This document shows, piece after piece, positions 23,595 to 32,158 of a stretch of 41,607 bases of DNA. The notes under the pieces are model-generated. The model worked only from the letters and a program-made list of their open reading frames with translations, was not told the DNA's origin and did no database searches. Source of the stretch: JAFGJQ01 sp964586145 (lineage in GTDB: Bacteria; Planctomycetota; Phycisphaerae; UBA1845); contig CAZPHH010000040.1 in the NCBI GenBank assembly GCA_964586145.1, positions 1 through 41,607 of the forward strand, given 5' to 3'. Numbering within the stretch: position 1 is the stretch's first letter; every line of letters starts with the position of its first letter. Position numbers and translations under genes: made by a program.

Positions 23595-25799
23595 TCACTT
23601 GTCTCCGAGTGCCCGGAAGCTTCGCGTATCGCATGAGGCCGCCCCTGCGGCCGGAAGGTAGAGTTCCGTGAAGTAGTCCAGCACCATCCGGTCCGCACTG
23701 AACCGCCAACCCAGCGTCTGGATCGACCAGCGCACCATCTCGATCCATCGATGGGGGACCCCGCGATCGTCGCGCTCGTAGAACGTCGGGACGACCTCGT
23801 TTTCCAGCGCCTCGTACAGGTGCCGCGCGTCACGCCGTGACTGCTCCTCCTGGTCCGGGTGGTAGCCGCCGTACCCGATGGCAAAACCGTTCGAGCCGTC
23901 GTACGCCTCCGCCCACCATCCGTCCAGCACGGACAGGTTCAACCCGCCATTGAGGACGACCTTCTGGCCGCTGGTTCCCGAGGCTTCCAACGGCTTCAGG
24001 GGGTTGTTCAGCCAGAGGTCCACGCCCTGCACCAGGTGCCGCCCCACGCCCATGTCGTAGTTCTCGATGAACACGATCCGACCCTTGAACCGCGGATCGG
24101 TCGCCATCGCCACGAGCTTCTGGATGTACTCCTTGCCGATGTCGTTGGCCGGATGCGACTTGCCCGCAAACAGGATCTGCACCGGCCGCTCGTCGTTGCC
24201 GACGATGCGGGCCAGACGGTCCGGGTCGTGGAACAGCAGGGTCGCCCGCTTGTAGGAGGCGAACCGCCGGGCAAACCCGATGGTCAGGGCGTTGGGGTCC
24301 AGCCGTTGCCGGGCCTCCTCGATCCGGCCGGCCGGCTCCCCGCGATACTGCGCCTGAGCCTCCAGCCGCCGCCGCGCGAACCCGATCAGCCGGTTCTTGC
24401 TGATCTGGTGGGCCTCCCAGAGCTCCTCGTCGCTGATCCGGGCCAGCCGCTCGCGCGTCAGCAGGGCCTCCATGTGATCGGTCCAGCCCACCCCCAGGTA
24501 TCGCTCCAGGAGCTGGTACATGGACGGCGCGATCCAGCTCGGCACATGCACGCCGTTCGTCACGTGCCCGATCGGCACTTCCTGCTCGCTGCGCATGCCC
24601 CACAGCGGACGCCACATGTTTCGCGAGACCCGCCCGTGCAGGGCCGACACCCCGTTTGACCGGTGCGCAATCTTCAGCGTCAGCACCGTCATGCAGAACG
24701 GCTCCGACGGGTCGTCCGGGTTGATCCGGCCCAGGCCGAAGAAGTCCCGGGCGCTGAGCCCCAGGTCCCGCTGCAGGTACCCCAGGTGGTCCCGGAACAA
24801 ATCCGGGCTGAAATAATCGTGCCCGGCCGGGATCGGCGTATGCGTCGTGAAGATCGCCCGCCGCCCCACGTGATCGCGCGATTTGTCGAACCCGACGCCC
24901 TCCCACACCATGTGAAGGCGAATCCACTCCAGCAGGGCAAACGCGCTGTGTCCCTCGTTGCAGTGAACGATGGCCGGCATCTTGTGCATGGCGGCCAGCG
25001 TCCGGATGCCGCCGATCCCCAGCACAATCTCCTGCCGGATTCGGGTGGTGGGGTCCGCCTCGTACAACCGGCCCGTGAGCTGGCGGTCCTCCTTGCAGTT
25101 CTCGGGCACGTTGCTGTCCAGCAGGTAGAGCTCGCTCCGGCCGACCATCGCCTTCCAGACCTGCACTTTGGGCGTGCGATTGAGGATGGGGACCTCGATC
25201 ATCAGCCGTTTGCCGTCCAGCCCGTACACCGGCTCGATGGGCAGCCGGCTCTTGTCGATGGGCGTGTATTCCTCGTTCTGCCAGCCGTCGGCATCCAGCC
25301 GCTGGTGGAAATACCCTTCCGTGTACAGAAGCCCGATCGCCACGATCGGCACGCCCAGGTCCGACGAACTCTTCAAGTGATCGCCGGCCAGCACGCCCAG
25401 TCCGCCCGCGTACGTAGGCAGCGATTCGTGCAGCCCGAATTCGAAGGAAAAGTAGGCCACCGGCCAGACCCGGAGCTTCGACGCCCGCGATCGGGCCCAG
25501 GCGTCGTCTCCCCTGAGGTACGTGGCCAGCCGGTGCGCCGCCTCGTTGATTCGGGCCTCAATCGCCCCCTCGCGCGCCCGTTCGATCAACCGCTGCTCGT
25601 TGAGTTGCTGGAGCAGCAGGATCGGGTTGTGGTTCACGTCCCGCCATACCTCCGGATCCAGGTCGCGGAAGATGGCGACCACTTCCGGGTGCCACGTCCA
25701 CCACAGGTTCATGGCCAGATTTCGAAGCTTGGAGAGCAAACCCACGGTTTCCGATTCGAGATACATGGGGGTTGACGTTCCCATCATGGCTTCGTGCAT
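23595..25799 (-). CDS. glgP: Alpha-glucan (glycogen/maltodextrin) phosphorylase
   Basis: A 734-residue GT35 enzyme of the shorter alpha-glucan phosphorylase type. The N-terminal DUF3417-like part has LSKLRNLAMNLWWTWHPE; the core has YFSFEFGLHESLPTYAGGLGVLAGDH, HCNEGHSAFALLEW and VTNGVHVPSW; the PLP lysine is at about 613 in SGTSGQKVVLNGGLN. It releases glucose 1-phosphate from storage glucan. ATG 25799 has AGGGAG 6 nt upstream; the GTG two codons earlier is less likely. It is the last gene of the minus-strand glycogen cluster, 68 bp after the branching enzyme. Confidence 0.95.
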   Translation of the reverse strand: MHEAMMGTSTPMYLESETVGLLSKLRNLAMNLWWTWHPEVVAIFRDLDPEVWRDVNHNPILLLQQLNEQRLIERAREGAIEARINEAAHRLATYLRGDDAWARSRASKLRVWPVAYFSFEFGLHESLPTYAGGLGVLAGDHLKSSSDLGVPIVAIGLLYTEGYFHQRLDADGWQNEEYTPIDKSRLPIEPVYGLDGKRLMIEVPILNRTPKVQVWKAMVGRSELYLLDSNVPENCKEDRQLTGRLYEADPTTRIRQEIVLGIGGIRTLAAMHKMPAIVHCNEGHSAFALLEWIRLHMVWEGVGFDKSRDHVGRRAIFTTHTPIPAGHDYFSPDLFRDHLGYLQRDLGLSARDFFGLGRINPDDPSEPFCMTVLTLKIAHRSNGVSALHGRVSRNMWRPLWGMRSEQEVPIGHVTNGVHVPSWIAPSMYQLLERYLGVGWTDHMEALLTRERLARISDEELWEAHQISKNRLIGFARRRLEAQAQYRGEPAGRIEEARQRLDPNALTIGFARRFASYKRATLLFHDPDRLARIVGNDERPVQILFAGKSHPANDIGKEYIQKLVAMATDPRFKGRIVFIENYDMGVGRHLVQGVDLWLNNPLKPLEASGTSGQKVVLNGGLNLSVLDGWWAEAYDGSNGFAIGYGGYHPDQEEQSRRDARHLYEALENEVVPTFYERDDRGVPHRWIEMVRWSIQTLGWRFSADRMVLDYFTELYLPAAGAASCDTRSFRALGDK

Positions 25800-25867
25800 A
25801 CGCACTCCCTTGAACGACCGGTCCCGCGACGGAAGCCCGGACGGATCAGACCGCTGCGACAGCCAGG

Positions 25868-27541
25868 CTACCGATACGCGTCGGGGCAGATTTCCCCAAA
25901 GATCGGCCAGTCCCGTTCCAGCGCTTCAATGTCCCCGGACTTTATTTGCCGGGCCCGGATTTGGGAAGCCAGGCGGGCGAAATTCGAGAGGTGCAGGTGC
26001 AGGCGGGTCCGCGCGTATTCCGCGTGCTGCGGGTTCTGCAGCAGCGTCACCCAGTCACCGGACTGGGCCAGCACGAGCTGCCGGGCCGCCGCCCGTAACG
26101 CTCGTGTTTGCAGGTCGTTATCGTTTGCCTCGGGATGGCCCAGGCCTTCCGGGGACGCGTCCTGGGCCTCCTGGTCTTGTCCGATGTCCTTTCCCTCGTC
26201 ACCCCCATCCTGCTCCGACACCGACTCCGTCAACTCCCGCATCACTCGCACCGCGCGGGACAAATGCTGATACACCCAGGCCGTATCCGGCCCCACCCAT
26301 TGATCGAAATACCCTTCGTCCGCCCAGGACGAAACGGCCGGTGTCGTCATCTGGTTGCAGCGGTGCCGATGGAGGTACTCGCCCGGCGTCACCGTCTCCA
26401 GCACGTTCTGATCGAAATGCACTTTTCGAAGCAGGTAGTCGAGGTACTCCGTTCCTTCGAACCACCGTTGCCCGAAGACGTGCATGTCGTAGGCGCATAC
26501 GAACAGCGGCGGTCGATCCATCTTCCAGGCCAGGTTCTGGGCCCGGTGCATCCGGTCTCGCATGAACCCTTCCGCGTGCTCTGCCGCGCGGTTCAGCGCG
26601 GCCTTGCGCTGATACACGTCCGACCCGTCCTCGGTCGTGCCGATGCGGTGATATCGCGCCCCCGTCGGAATCCGGGTGTTCGGGTCCGGCAGGTACGGGC
26701 GAAGGTAATCCAACGGCAGATCGTCAGCAATGTCGCGACGGTTGTCCCGAAACAGCGGATCGGTGGGATGCCCATACGCATTACAGCCCGGCAGGCACGC
26801 GGCGTCCCGGTCCCGGCCGAATGCCGCCACTCCGGAGGGGCAGTAGACCGGCGCGTGAATTCCATGGAACGCCGGCGTGGAAGCCCGTTCCAGGGCCCGG
26901 CCGTCCACCACGATGTATCCCACGCCCTCGGTCCCAAGAATTTCGTCCAGCTCCGGCGTGTACGCGCACTCCGGCAGCCAGAACCCGCCCGGCCGATGCC
27001 CGAACGCACTCTCGAACGCATCCAGCCCCAGCCGGATCTGGCAACGCGCCGCCTGGGGCTGCATCGCAAGCATCCCCGGCAGAAAGGCGTGCGAGGCCGG
27101 CCCGGTGATCAACTCGACCTGCCCGCGAGCCTCCATCTCGCGGAACGCTCCCAACAGCTCCCCTCCGCATCGCTGGGTGAGGGCGTTCTGAAGGTGAAGC
27201 AACCGCAGATGATACGTGCCCGCCGGTTCCCGCAGGGCCGGCAGCAGGGCGGTCCGGTTCAATTCCCGGGCGGACAGCTCCACCATTCGATTGACGTGTG
27301 CGATCAGCCGCTCCCGGATGATCTCATCACGCATCAAGGCGATCAGCGTCGGCGAGAGCGAAAGCGTCAAACGCGTCCGTACTCCGTCTCGCTGCAGGTG
27401 GTCCAGGACGCGGATGAGGGGAAGGTAGCACTCCAGCGCCCGCTCGTAGAACCAGATCTCCGCATCCCCTGCGTGTCGCCGGGCCGGCCGGATGTAGGGC
27501 AGGTGGGCGTGCAGAATGACTGACAAATATCCCTGGGCCAT
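25868..27541 (-). CDS. GH57 1,4-alpha-glucan branching enzyme
   Basis: A 557-residue glycoside hydrolase family 57 protein. The N-terminus has the family HAHLPY (His11, His13). The nucleophile is Glu191 in GFWLPECAYTPELDEIL and the acid/base is Asp352 in CAYDMHVFGQRWFEG. A C-terminal helical region (about 430-557, DUF1957-like) contains an acidic insert rich in Glu, Asp and Gln at about 450-485. Together these match the GH57 branching enzymes that introduce alpha-1,6 branches into glycogen. ATG 27541 has GGAG 8 nt upstream. The DUF4912 gene ends 12 bp upstream and glgP follows. Confidence 0.9.
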   Translation of the reverse strand: MAQGYLSVILHAHLPYIRPARRHAGDAEIWFYERALECYLPLIRVLDHLQRDGVRTRLTLSLSPTLIALMRDEIIRERLIAHVNRMVELSARELNRTALLPALREPAGTYHLRLLHLQNALTQRCGGELLGAFREMEARGQVELITGPASHAFLPGMLAMQPQAARCQIRLGLDAFESAFGHRPGGFWLPECAYTPELDEILGTEGVGYIVVDGRALERASTPAFHGIHAPVYCPSGVAAFGRDRDAACLPGCNAYGHPTDPLFRDNRRDIADDLPLDYLRPYLPDPNTRIPTGARYHRIGTTEDGSDVYQRKAALNRAAEHAEGFMRDRMHRAQNLAWKMDRPPLFVCAYDMHVFGQRWFEGTEYLDYLLRKVHFDQNVLETVTPGEYLHRHRCNQMTTPAVSSWADEGYFDQWVGPDTAWVYQHLSRAVRVMRELTESVSEQDGGDEGKDIGQDQEAQDASPEGLGHPEANDNDLQTRALRAAARQLVLAQSGDWVTLLQNPQHAEYARTRLHLHLSNFARLASQIRARQIKSGDIEALERDWPIFGEICPDAYR

Positions 27542-27553
27542 CCGTGCGCTCCG

Positions 27554-28024
27554 TCAGGCAAGCCCGTTCCGTTCGAAAATCATCCAGCGAATCGGCCCCT
27601 CCCCCGTGACCGGCTCCGGCGACGGAAGTCGCACGCGCCGAGAGCGGGCCAGCGGAACCGCTCCGTTTGTGCCCGGCGGGGCGACGAGTTCCGCCCGCAC
27701 GGTCAGGCCGGGCCGTTCGAGCTCTACCAGACAGCCCGTCTGACCGTCCGCCAAATCGAAGATCCACTGCTGCCCCGGCACCTCACCGCCCAGCTCTGTG
27801 TCGCGCACTTCCCGAATCCGCAGACACAAACCCTTGGCGTCGCCCCGGGGCGCCTCGTGCTCAGGATCGTGGCCGTTGCCACCCGCGCCCGACGCGCCGT
27901 TTCCGTTGCCCTTGAGAACGGGCCATGCGGCCAGCACCCTGCGGGGCGACACGGGCAACAGGGTCAGCTCCGTCGCCGTGGTGGGTTCGCCCGGGTACAA
28001 GAGGTTCGCCAGAGGATCCTTCAT
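27554..28024 (-). CDS. DUF4912-like protein
   Basis: A 156-residue protein without signal or membrane segments. It contains LTLLPVSPRRVLAAW at the N-terminus, a Gly/Asn/His-rich loop (about 40-60), then LCLRIREV and WIFDLADGQTGCLVELERPG, the pattern of DUF4912 domains. Such genes often accompany GH57 branching enzymes and GT4 enzymes, and a glucan-binding or scaffolding role is plausible, but the function is unknown. ATG 28024 is chosen; the frame extends to 28186 but that part overlaps the upstream glycosyltransferase gene. Spacing to the branching enzyme is 12 bp. Confidence 0.75.
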   Translation of the reverse strand: MKDPLANLLYPGEPTTATELTLLPVSPRRVLAAWPVLKGNGNGASGAGGNGHDPEHEAPRGDAKGLCLRIREVRDTELGGEVPGQQWIFDLADGQTGCLVELERPGLTVRAELVAPPGTNGAVPLARSRRVRLPSPEPVTGEGPIRWMIFERNGLA

Positions 28025-28076
28025 TGCGTTCGCCCGTCCATGGTCCGGCCGGCTCGATGCTTGAGCCGGGCGGGCA

Positions 28077-29243
28077 TTAGTTCGTCCGCGAGTAGACTTC
28101 CTCCGTCTGCAAGGCGATATGGTCCCAACTGAACTGAGTCCGCGCCTTGTGACGACCGTTCTCGCCCATCCACCGCGCCCGATCAAAGTCGTTCAACAAT
28201 GTTCCCAGGCCCCAGCCGATCGAGTCCGGGTGGTCAATGGCCATCATCCCGTCCCGGCCGTGCTCGACGAACTCCGCCGGCCCGCCGTTCCGCGTCGCAA
28301 TGACCGGCTTGCCCGAGGCCCAGGCCTCCAGAATGACAATGCCGAACGGCTCATTGCGGCTCGGGACACACACAATGTCCGCGCTCTTGAACAGGTTCGC
28401 CAGCTCCTGGCCCGCGCGGTATCCGAGGAACCGTACGGCGTGCCAGACGCCCAGTTCGTGCGCACGGCGCTGCAGCCCGTTGAGCATGTCACCCTGCCCC
28501 ACGAACGCCACCTTCAGCCGCGAATGGTGCCTGACCAGCGCCGGTATGCACTCCATCAGCAGGTCCGGCCCCTTCTGCGTGGACATCCGGCCGGCAAACA
28601 GGATCATCGGGTCCATCGGCCCGATGCCGAACGGCCGGCGAAAGGCGCCCACGTCCAACGGGTGTTCAAACTGGTGCGCGCTTACCCCGTTGTAGACGAC
28701 GTTAAGCTTATCTTCCTGCGCCGCATAAAGTTGCTGTGTTTCCAGCTTCAGCACGCCCGAGACGCAGATCACCTGCGCCGCCGCCTGGGTGCCCTCCCAC
28801 TCCATGTGCCCGATGCGGTGCGACATGCCGCCGCGATGCTGGTTTCCGCACCGGCCGTATTCCGTCGAGTGGATCGTCATCACTACGCGGTTCCGTTCAG
28901 CCTGCCGGGCGCGAACCAGACCCCTCACGCACAGCCAGTCGTGCCCGTGGATGATGTCAAAGCCGGCGCCCAGGCAGCGCTCCGTCTGCTCCAGCCGCCA
29001 CCAGAAGGCGTCGCACATGCGCTCGATTTCCTGGACGAAATCGCGATGGCCGGGGCAGGGGCAGCGGTGGTAATGGACGCCGTCCACCAACGAGTAGTCC
29101 GGCTGTCCGGGGCCGATGCGTGTGAACACGTGTACGTCATGGCCGCGGCGCTGCAACGCTGCGCCCAGCTCCGTCACGTGTGCCCCCACCCCGCCGACCG
29201 GGATGGAGTGAAGCGATTCCCATGACAGGAGTGCAATCCTCAC
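28077..29243 (-). CDS. GT4 glycosyltransferase, probable glucan synthase
   Basis: A 388-residue GT-B enzyme. The N-terminal acceptor domain begins MRIALLSWESLHSIPVGGVGAHV (glycine-rich GGVGAHV) and has IIHGHDWLC; the donor domain has NVVYNGVSAHQF, LFAGRMSTQKG and the E-x7-E motif in SRNEPFGIVILEAWASGKPVIAT. The cluster with GlgP, GH57 branching enzyme and a DUF4912 protein suggests that it extends alpha-1,4-glucan, acting as a glycogen synthase of the GT4 type (inference). Translation probably starts at GTG 29243 with AGGGGG at 8 nt; the frame's earlier start at 29270 lacks similarity to the family N-terminus. Confidence 0.87.
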   Translation of the reverse strand: MRIALLSWESLHSIPVGGVGAHVTELGAALQRRGHDVHVFTRIGPGQPDYSLVDGVHYHRCPCPGHRDFVQEIERMCDAFWWRLEQTERCLGAGFDIIHGHDWLCVRGLVRARQAERNRVVMTIHSTEYGRCGNQHRGGMSHRIGHMEWEGTQAAAQVICVSGVLKLETQQLYAAQEDKLNVVYNGVSAHQFEHPLDVGAFRRPFGIGPMDPMILFAGRMSTQKGPDLLMECIPALVRHHSRLKVAFVGQGDMLNGLQRRAHELGVWHAVRFLGYRAGQELANLFKSADIVCVPSRNEPFGIVILEAWASGKPVIATRNGGPAEFVEHGRDGMMAIDHPDSIGWGLGTLLNDFDRARWMGENGRHKARTQFSWDHIALQTEEVYSRTN

Positions 29244-29321
29244 CGTAAGCCCCCTGTGGAGAGCGACCACCGCCCGCCGTTGGCCGGGTCCACGGGGCGT
29301 GGCCCGCTCTCGCGGTTGCCC

Positions 29322-29687
29322 TCAAGACTTTGGCAAAGCGCTGGCCAACTCCGAAAGCAGTCGTTCGCCAACTCCCGTCAGCCGGAGAAGAAGACCCTCC
29401 TGGCTGCCTTCCGGAGCGCCGATGGATTCGGCCGAGACAAGTTCCGCTTTGAGTTGGATCTCGCGAGGTTGATCGGGTCTCTTGCGGTCGGGAATGATCG
29501 CCACGGCGTTCCAGCACTCCCGCACCGAGCGTGCTGTTCCGTAGGGCACGACCACGTACGCCTGATCCAGGGTCACCCACTCCGCTTGTCCGCGCACCGG
29601 CACACTTTCAGCACTACTGAGCAGGAATGTGCAGGCGCGGTCAGGATGGTGAGTTCTGGCACGTCCATGCGTTTCGGTTGGGGCCAT
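29322..29687 (-). CDS. Small protein of unknown function at the head of the glycogen cluster
   Basis: A 121-residue soluble protein. ATG 29687 has AGGTGG 8 nt upstream; a TTG start at 29756 is less likely. The sequence predicts beta-rich structure: FLLSSAESVPVRGQAEWVTL, AYVVVPYGTARSV, WNAVAIIPDRKRP, IQLKAELVSAESIG and GLLLRLTGVG. The alternation resembles small beta-barrels, but no family is recognised. It ends 78 bp before the GT4 gene on the same strand and may be co-transcribed. Confidence 0.55.
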   Translation of the reverse strand: MAPTETHGRARTHHPDRACTFLLSSAESVPVRGQAEWVTLDQAYVVVPYGTARSVRECWNAVAIIPDRKRPDQPREIQLKAELVSAESIGAPEGSQEGLLLRLTGVGERLLSELASALPKS

Positions 29688-29986
29688 ACCGTTTCCACCT
29701 CTGTTGGCGACCCCCGTGCCGCGCGGGGGGCCGCCCGGTCGATCCCGATCCTGCAATCGTCTGTTGCAGGTGTGAACGCATGGGCGTCCGAAAACATCAC
29801 CCGCAGCAGCCTCGTCAGGCCGGATCGCGCCGCCTTAGTTTCTCTTTCGACAACTCCCCCCGTCGCGGAGTAGGGAAAATTGCGAATCCGCCTCAGAACC
29901 CACGGCCACTAAGACCAAAAAGGACAGAAGGTAACAACTGCGCTCCATTTCGGCCTGTGCGAGACCTCCGCCACAGGGCTGCAAAA

Positions 29987-30006
29987 CTGCGACAATCCTG
30001 CGACAA
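29987..30006. promoter_or_regulatory. Possible operator: two CTGCGACAA repeats 11 bp apart
   Basis: CTGCGACAA occurs at 29987-29995 and 29998-30006, one helical turn apart. A related TTGTCGC (the complement core) overlaps the -35 of the downstream promoter at 30228. This could bind a regulator of the glycogen genes, but two copies may also be chance. Confidence 0.3.
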
Positions 30007-30227
30007 ATCCCCTGCACCGCACCCGAGGCGCGAGCGGAGCGCTGTAACGGAACTCATGATGCCCGGAACCCACTCTCATTATGGATGCGCTGAAGCCGTT
30101 TGGCAAGCCGGCCACTTGTTCTAAGGTACAGTTTTTCAGAATGTCGCGTGCACCCCATGCGAGACCTTGACGCGAAATTCACCGGTTACTGCGTGAAATC
30201 AACGCCGGCAGGCGAATACCGGAGCGG

Positions 30228-30257
30228 TTGTCGCCTCCTCTGAGCCGACAATAATAC
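30228..30257 (+). promoter_or_regulatory. Possible promoter of the second GH57 gene
   Basis: TTGTCG (4 of 6) at 30228-30233 with AATAAT (5 of 6) at 30250-30255 after 16 bp, or TAATAC at 30252-30257 after 18 bp. It would give a leader of about 85 nt. Confidence 0.4.
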
Positions 30258-30347
30258 ACGAGGGTACCGCGGAAAGACCCTCCTGGAGGTTCTGCCCCTG
30301 TGAAAACTGACAACGCGATCTCTGATCATTCAAGAGGAACGAAGCTT

Positions 30348-31820
30348 ATGACATCCCAAGTTGAAACGCTGCCGGGTCCGTCACTCATCGAAGGCATGCC
30401 GAACCTGTGCGGCAGCGAGGGAAAGATCGTGCCGGACGCTGCGGCGGCACCCGGCCCGGCGCTCGCGCCACACACGGGCATGGATGTTTCCAAGATCCGA
30501 TCGGCCCTGGCCCTGGCGCTGCACATGCACCAGCCCACCATCCCCGCCGGCGGACAGGATCTCCGAACCGCCGCCCTGATCGGCAACCTGCAGTGCATGT
30601 TCGAGAACCCCGGGGACGGCGACAACCACAACGCCTCCGTCTTCGCCCAGTGCTACAGCCGGATCGCCGACTTCGTCCGTAACCTCGCCGACGCCGGGCA
30701 CAGCCCGCGGATCATGCTCGACTACTCCGGCAACCTGCTCTGGAACCTCGATCAGATGGGCCGACGGGACATCCTCGACAATCTGGCCACCATCGCGTCG
30801 GACCTGAAGTACGCCCGCTACGTCGACTGGCTCGGCACCATGTGGGGGCACGCCGTTGTGCCGTCGACCCCCGTGCCGGACTTCAAACGCCACATGCTGG
30901 CCTGGCGACACCATTTTGCGGCCCTCTTCGGGCTGGAGGCCCTGGCCCGCGTCCGCGGGTTCTCCCCGCCCGAGATGCATCTGCCCAACGACCCGGATGT
31001 GGCCTACGCCTTTGTCCAGACGCTTCGCGAGTGCGGCTACACATGGGTCCTCCTGCAGGAGCACACGGTCGAGAACCCGGACGGGTCGGGCATCCGCCGC
31101 CCCCACATTCCGCACCGTTTGGTAGCCCGAAACTCCGATGGCGACGAAGCTTGGATCACGGCCCTCATCAAGACCCAGGGCTCCGACACCAAGCTGGTTG
31201 CCCAGATGCAGCCGCTGGGCGAGGCCCGCGGCTTGAGCCCCGTCGACCTCGGCGGCGTTTCCATCCCCCCACTGGTCAGCCAGATCGGCGACGGCGAGAA
31301 CGGCGGCGTGATGATGAACGAGTTCCCACACGCCTACAACTCGGCGATGGCGTCCCTCGGGCGCGAGGGGACCGTCGCCCTCAATGGGACGGAGTACCTG
31401 GAACTGATCGAGGCGGCCGGCGTGAAGCCCGAGGCCTTCCCGGCCATCCAGCCCCTGCATCAGGCCAGGCTGTGGGCCCGGTTCTCCGGGGGTGGCCGGC
31501 AGGCGCTGGACGAGGCCATCGAGGCCCTGCGGAAGGAGGACCACCGCTTCCACATGGACGGCGGCTCGTGGACCAACAACCTCAGTTGGGTCCACGGCTA
31601 CGACAACGTCCTGAGCCCCATGCAACGGTTCAGCGCCGCCTTCAACGAGAAGGAGGACAAGGTCCACCCGGACCACACCGGCCGGCCGTATCGCAACGCA
31701 CTGGTCCACCTGCTTTGCTCGCAGACGAGCTGCTTCCGTTACTGGGGCCAGGGCCGTTGGACGGACTATGCCATCGAGATCTGCCGCCGCGGCATGGACA
31801 TTCTGAACCACGACTGGTAA
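30348..31820 (+). CDS. GH57-family glycoside hydrolase-like protein
   Basis: A 490-residue protein. After a 45-residue variable lead it has ALALALHMHQPTIPAG (His59, His61), the GH57 signature start, and GFSPPEMHLPND with Glu209 in the position of the GH57 nucleophile. The C-terminal part has SFF-free aromatic motifs such as SCFRYWGQGRWTDYAIEICRR and a long helical stretch. It resembles GH57 members of unassigned activity that accompany glycogen genes; amylase, transferase or 4-alpha-glucanotransferase activity are all possible. ATG 30348 has GAGGAA 8 nt upstream; a GTG at 30300 with GGAGG is an alternative in the same frame. It is divergent from the glycogen cluster. Confidence 0.75.
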   Translation: MTSQVETLPGPSLIEGMPNLCGSEGKIVPDAAAAPGPALAPHTGMDVSKIRSALALALHMHQPTIPAGGQDLRTAALIGNLQCMFENPGDGDNHNASVFAQCYSRIADFVRNLADAGHSPRIMLDYSGNLLWNLDQMGRRDILDNLATIASDLKYARYVDWLGTMWGHAVVPSTPVPDFKRHMLAWRHHFAALFGLEALARVRGFSPPEMHLPNDPDVAYAFVQTLRECGYTWVLLQEHTVENPDGSGIRRPHIPHRLVARNSDGDEAWITALIKTQGSDTKLVAQMQPLGEARGLSPVDLGGVSIPPLVSQIGDGENGGVMMNEFPHAYNSAMASLGREGTVALNGTEYLELIEAAGVKPEAFPAIQPLHQARLWARFSGGGRQALDEAIEALRKEDHRFHMDGGSWTNNLSWVHGYDNVLSPMQRFSAAFNEKEDKVHPDHTGRPYRNALVHLLCSQTSCFRYWGQGRWTDYAIEICRRGMDILNHDW

Positions 31821-31903
31821 GCCGCGGACCTGGCGGACCCCAGATGCCGGTCAAGCCCGTAGCGGATCGTTGGCCCGGGTTCGCGGAATTGCCGCCGGAC
31901 CGA

Positions 31904-31932
31904 TTGCCTGGGCAGGGTTTTTCTGGTAGAAA
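31904..31932 (+). promoter_or_regulatory. Promoter of tRNA-Phe
   Basis: TTGCCT (4 of 6) at 31904-31909, a 17-bp spacer and TAGAAA (4 of 6) at 31927-31932. Transcription would begin near 31939, about 22 nt before the tRNA. An inverted repeat CAGGTG-ACA-CACCTG (31944-31958) lies in that leader. Confidence 0.5.
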
Positions 31933-31960
31933 ATCCGGTCGCCCAGGTGACACACCTGCC

Positions 31961-32033
<73 letters not shown>

Positions 32034-32067
32034 GTGGACATAACTTCCTGCCTGAGAAGATGTAAGG

Positions 32068-32085
32068 AGACCTCGCGAGGGGTCT
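32068..32085 (+). terminator. Weak terminator-like hairpin after tRNA-Phe
   Basis: AGACCTC-GCGA-GGGGTCT style stem of seven pairs (one G-T) with a GNRA-type loop, followed only by TTTGG. The short T-run makes intrinsic termination uncertain. Confidence 0.35.
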
Positions 32086-32158
32086 TTGGCACGCGCTTTC
32101 TCGACCCTCTCCGGCACTTCACGAGCGTCTGCGGCTGCGTTGTGTGCGCGCTTTGTTG

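Larger units (their letters stand above)
29688..30347. other. Divergent intergenic region with candidate operators and promoter
   Basis: About 660 bp between the minus-strand glycogen cluster and the plus-strand GH57 gene. No gene is seen. It contains an 11-bp-period direct repeat (29987-30006), a promoter-like pair (30228-30257) and a short leader hairpin GAGGGT...ACCCTC (30260-30282). Confidence 0.55.

Noticed and set aside
29627..30124. Plus-strand open frame of 165 codons between the glycogen clusters
   Set aside because: The product is low-complexity and it is partly antisense to the small gene at 29322-29687; no start signal or family.
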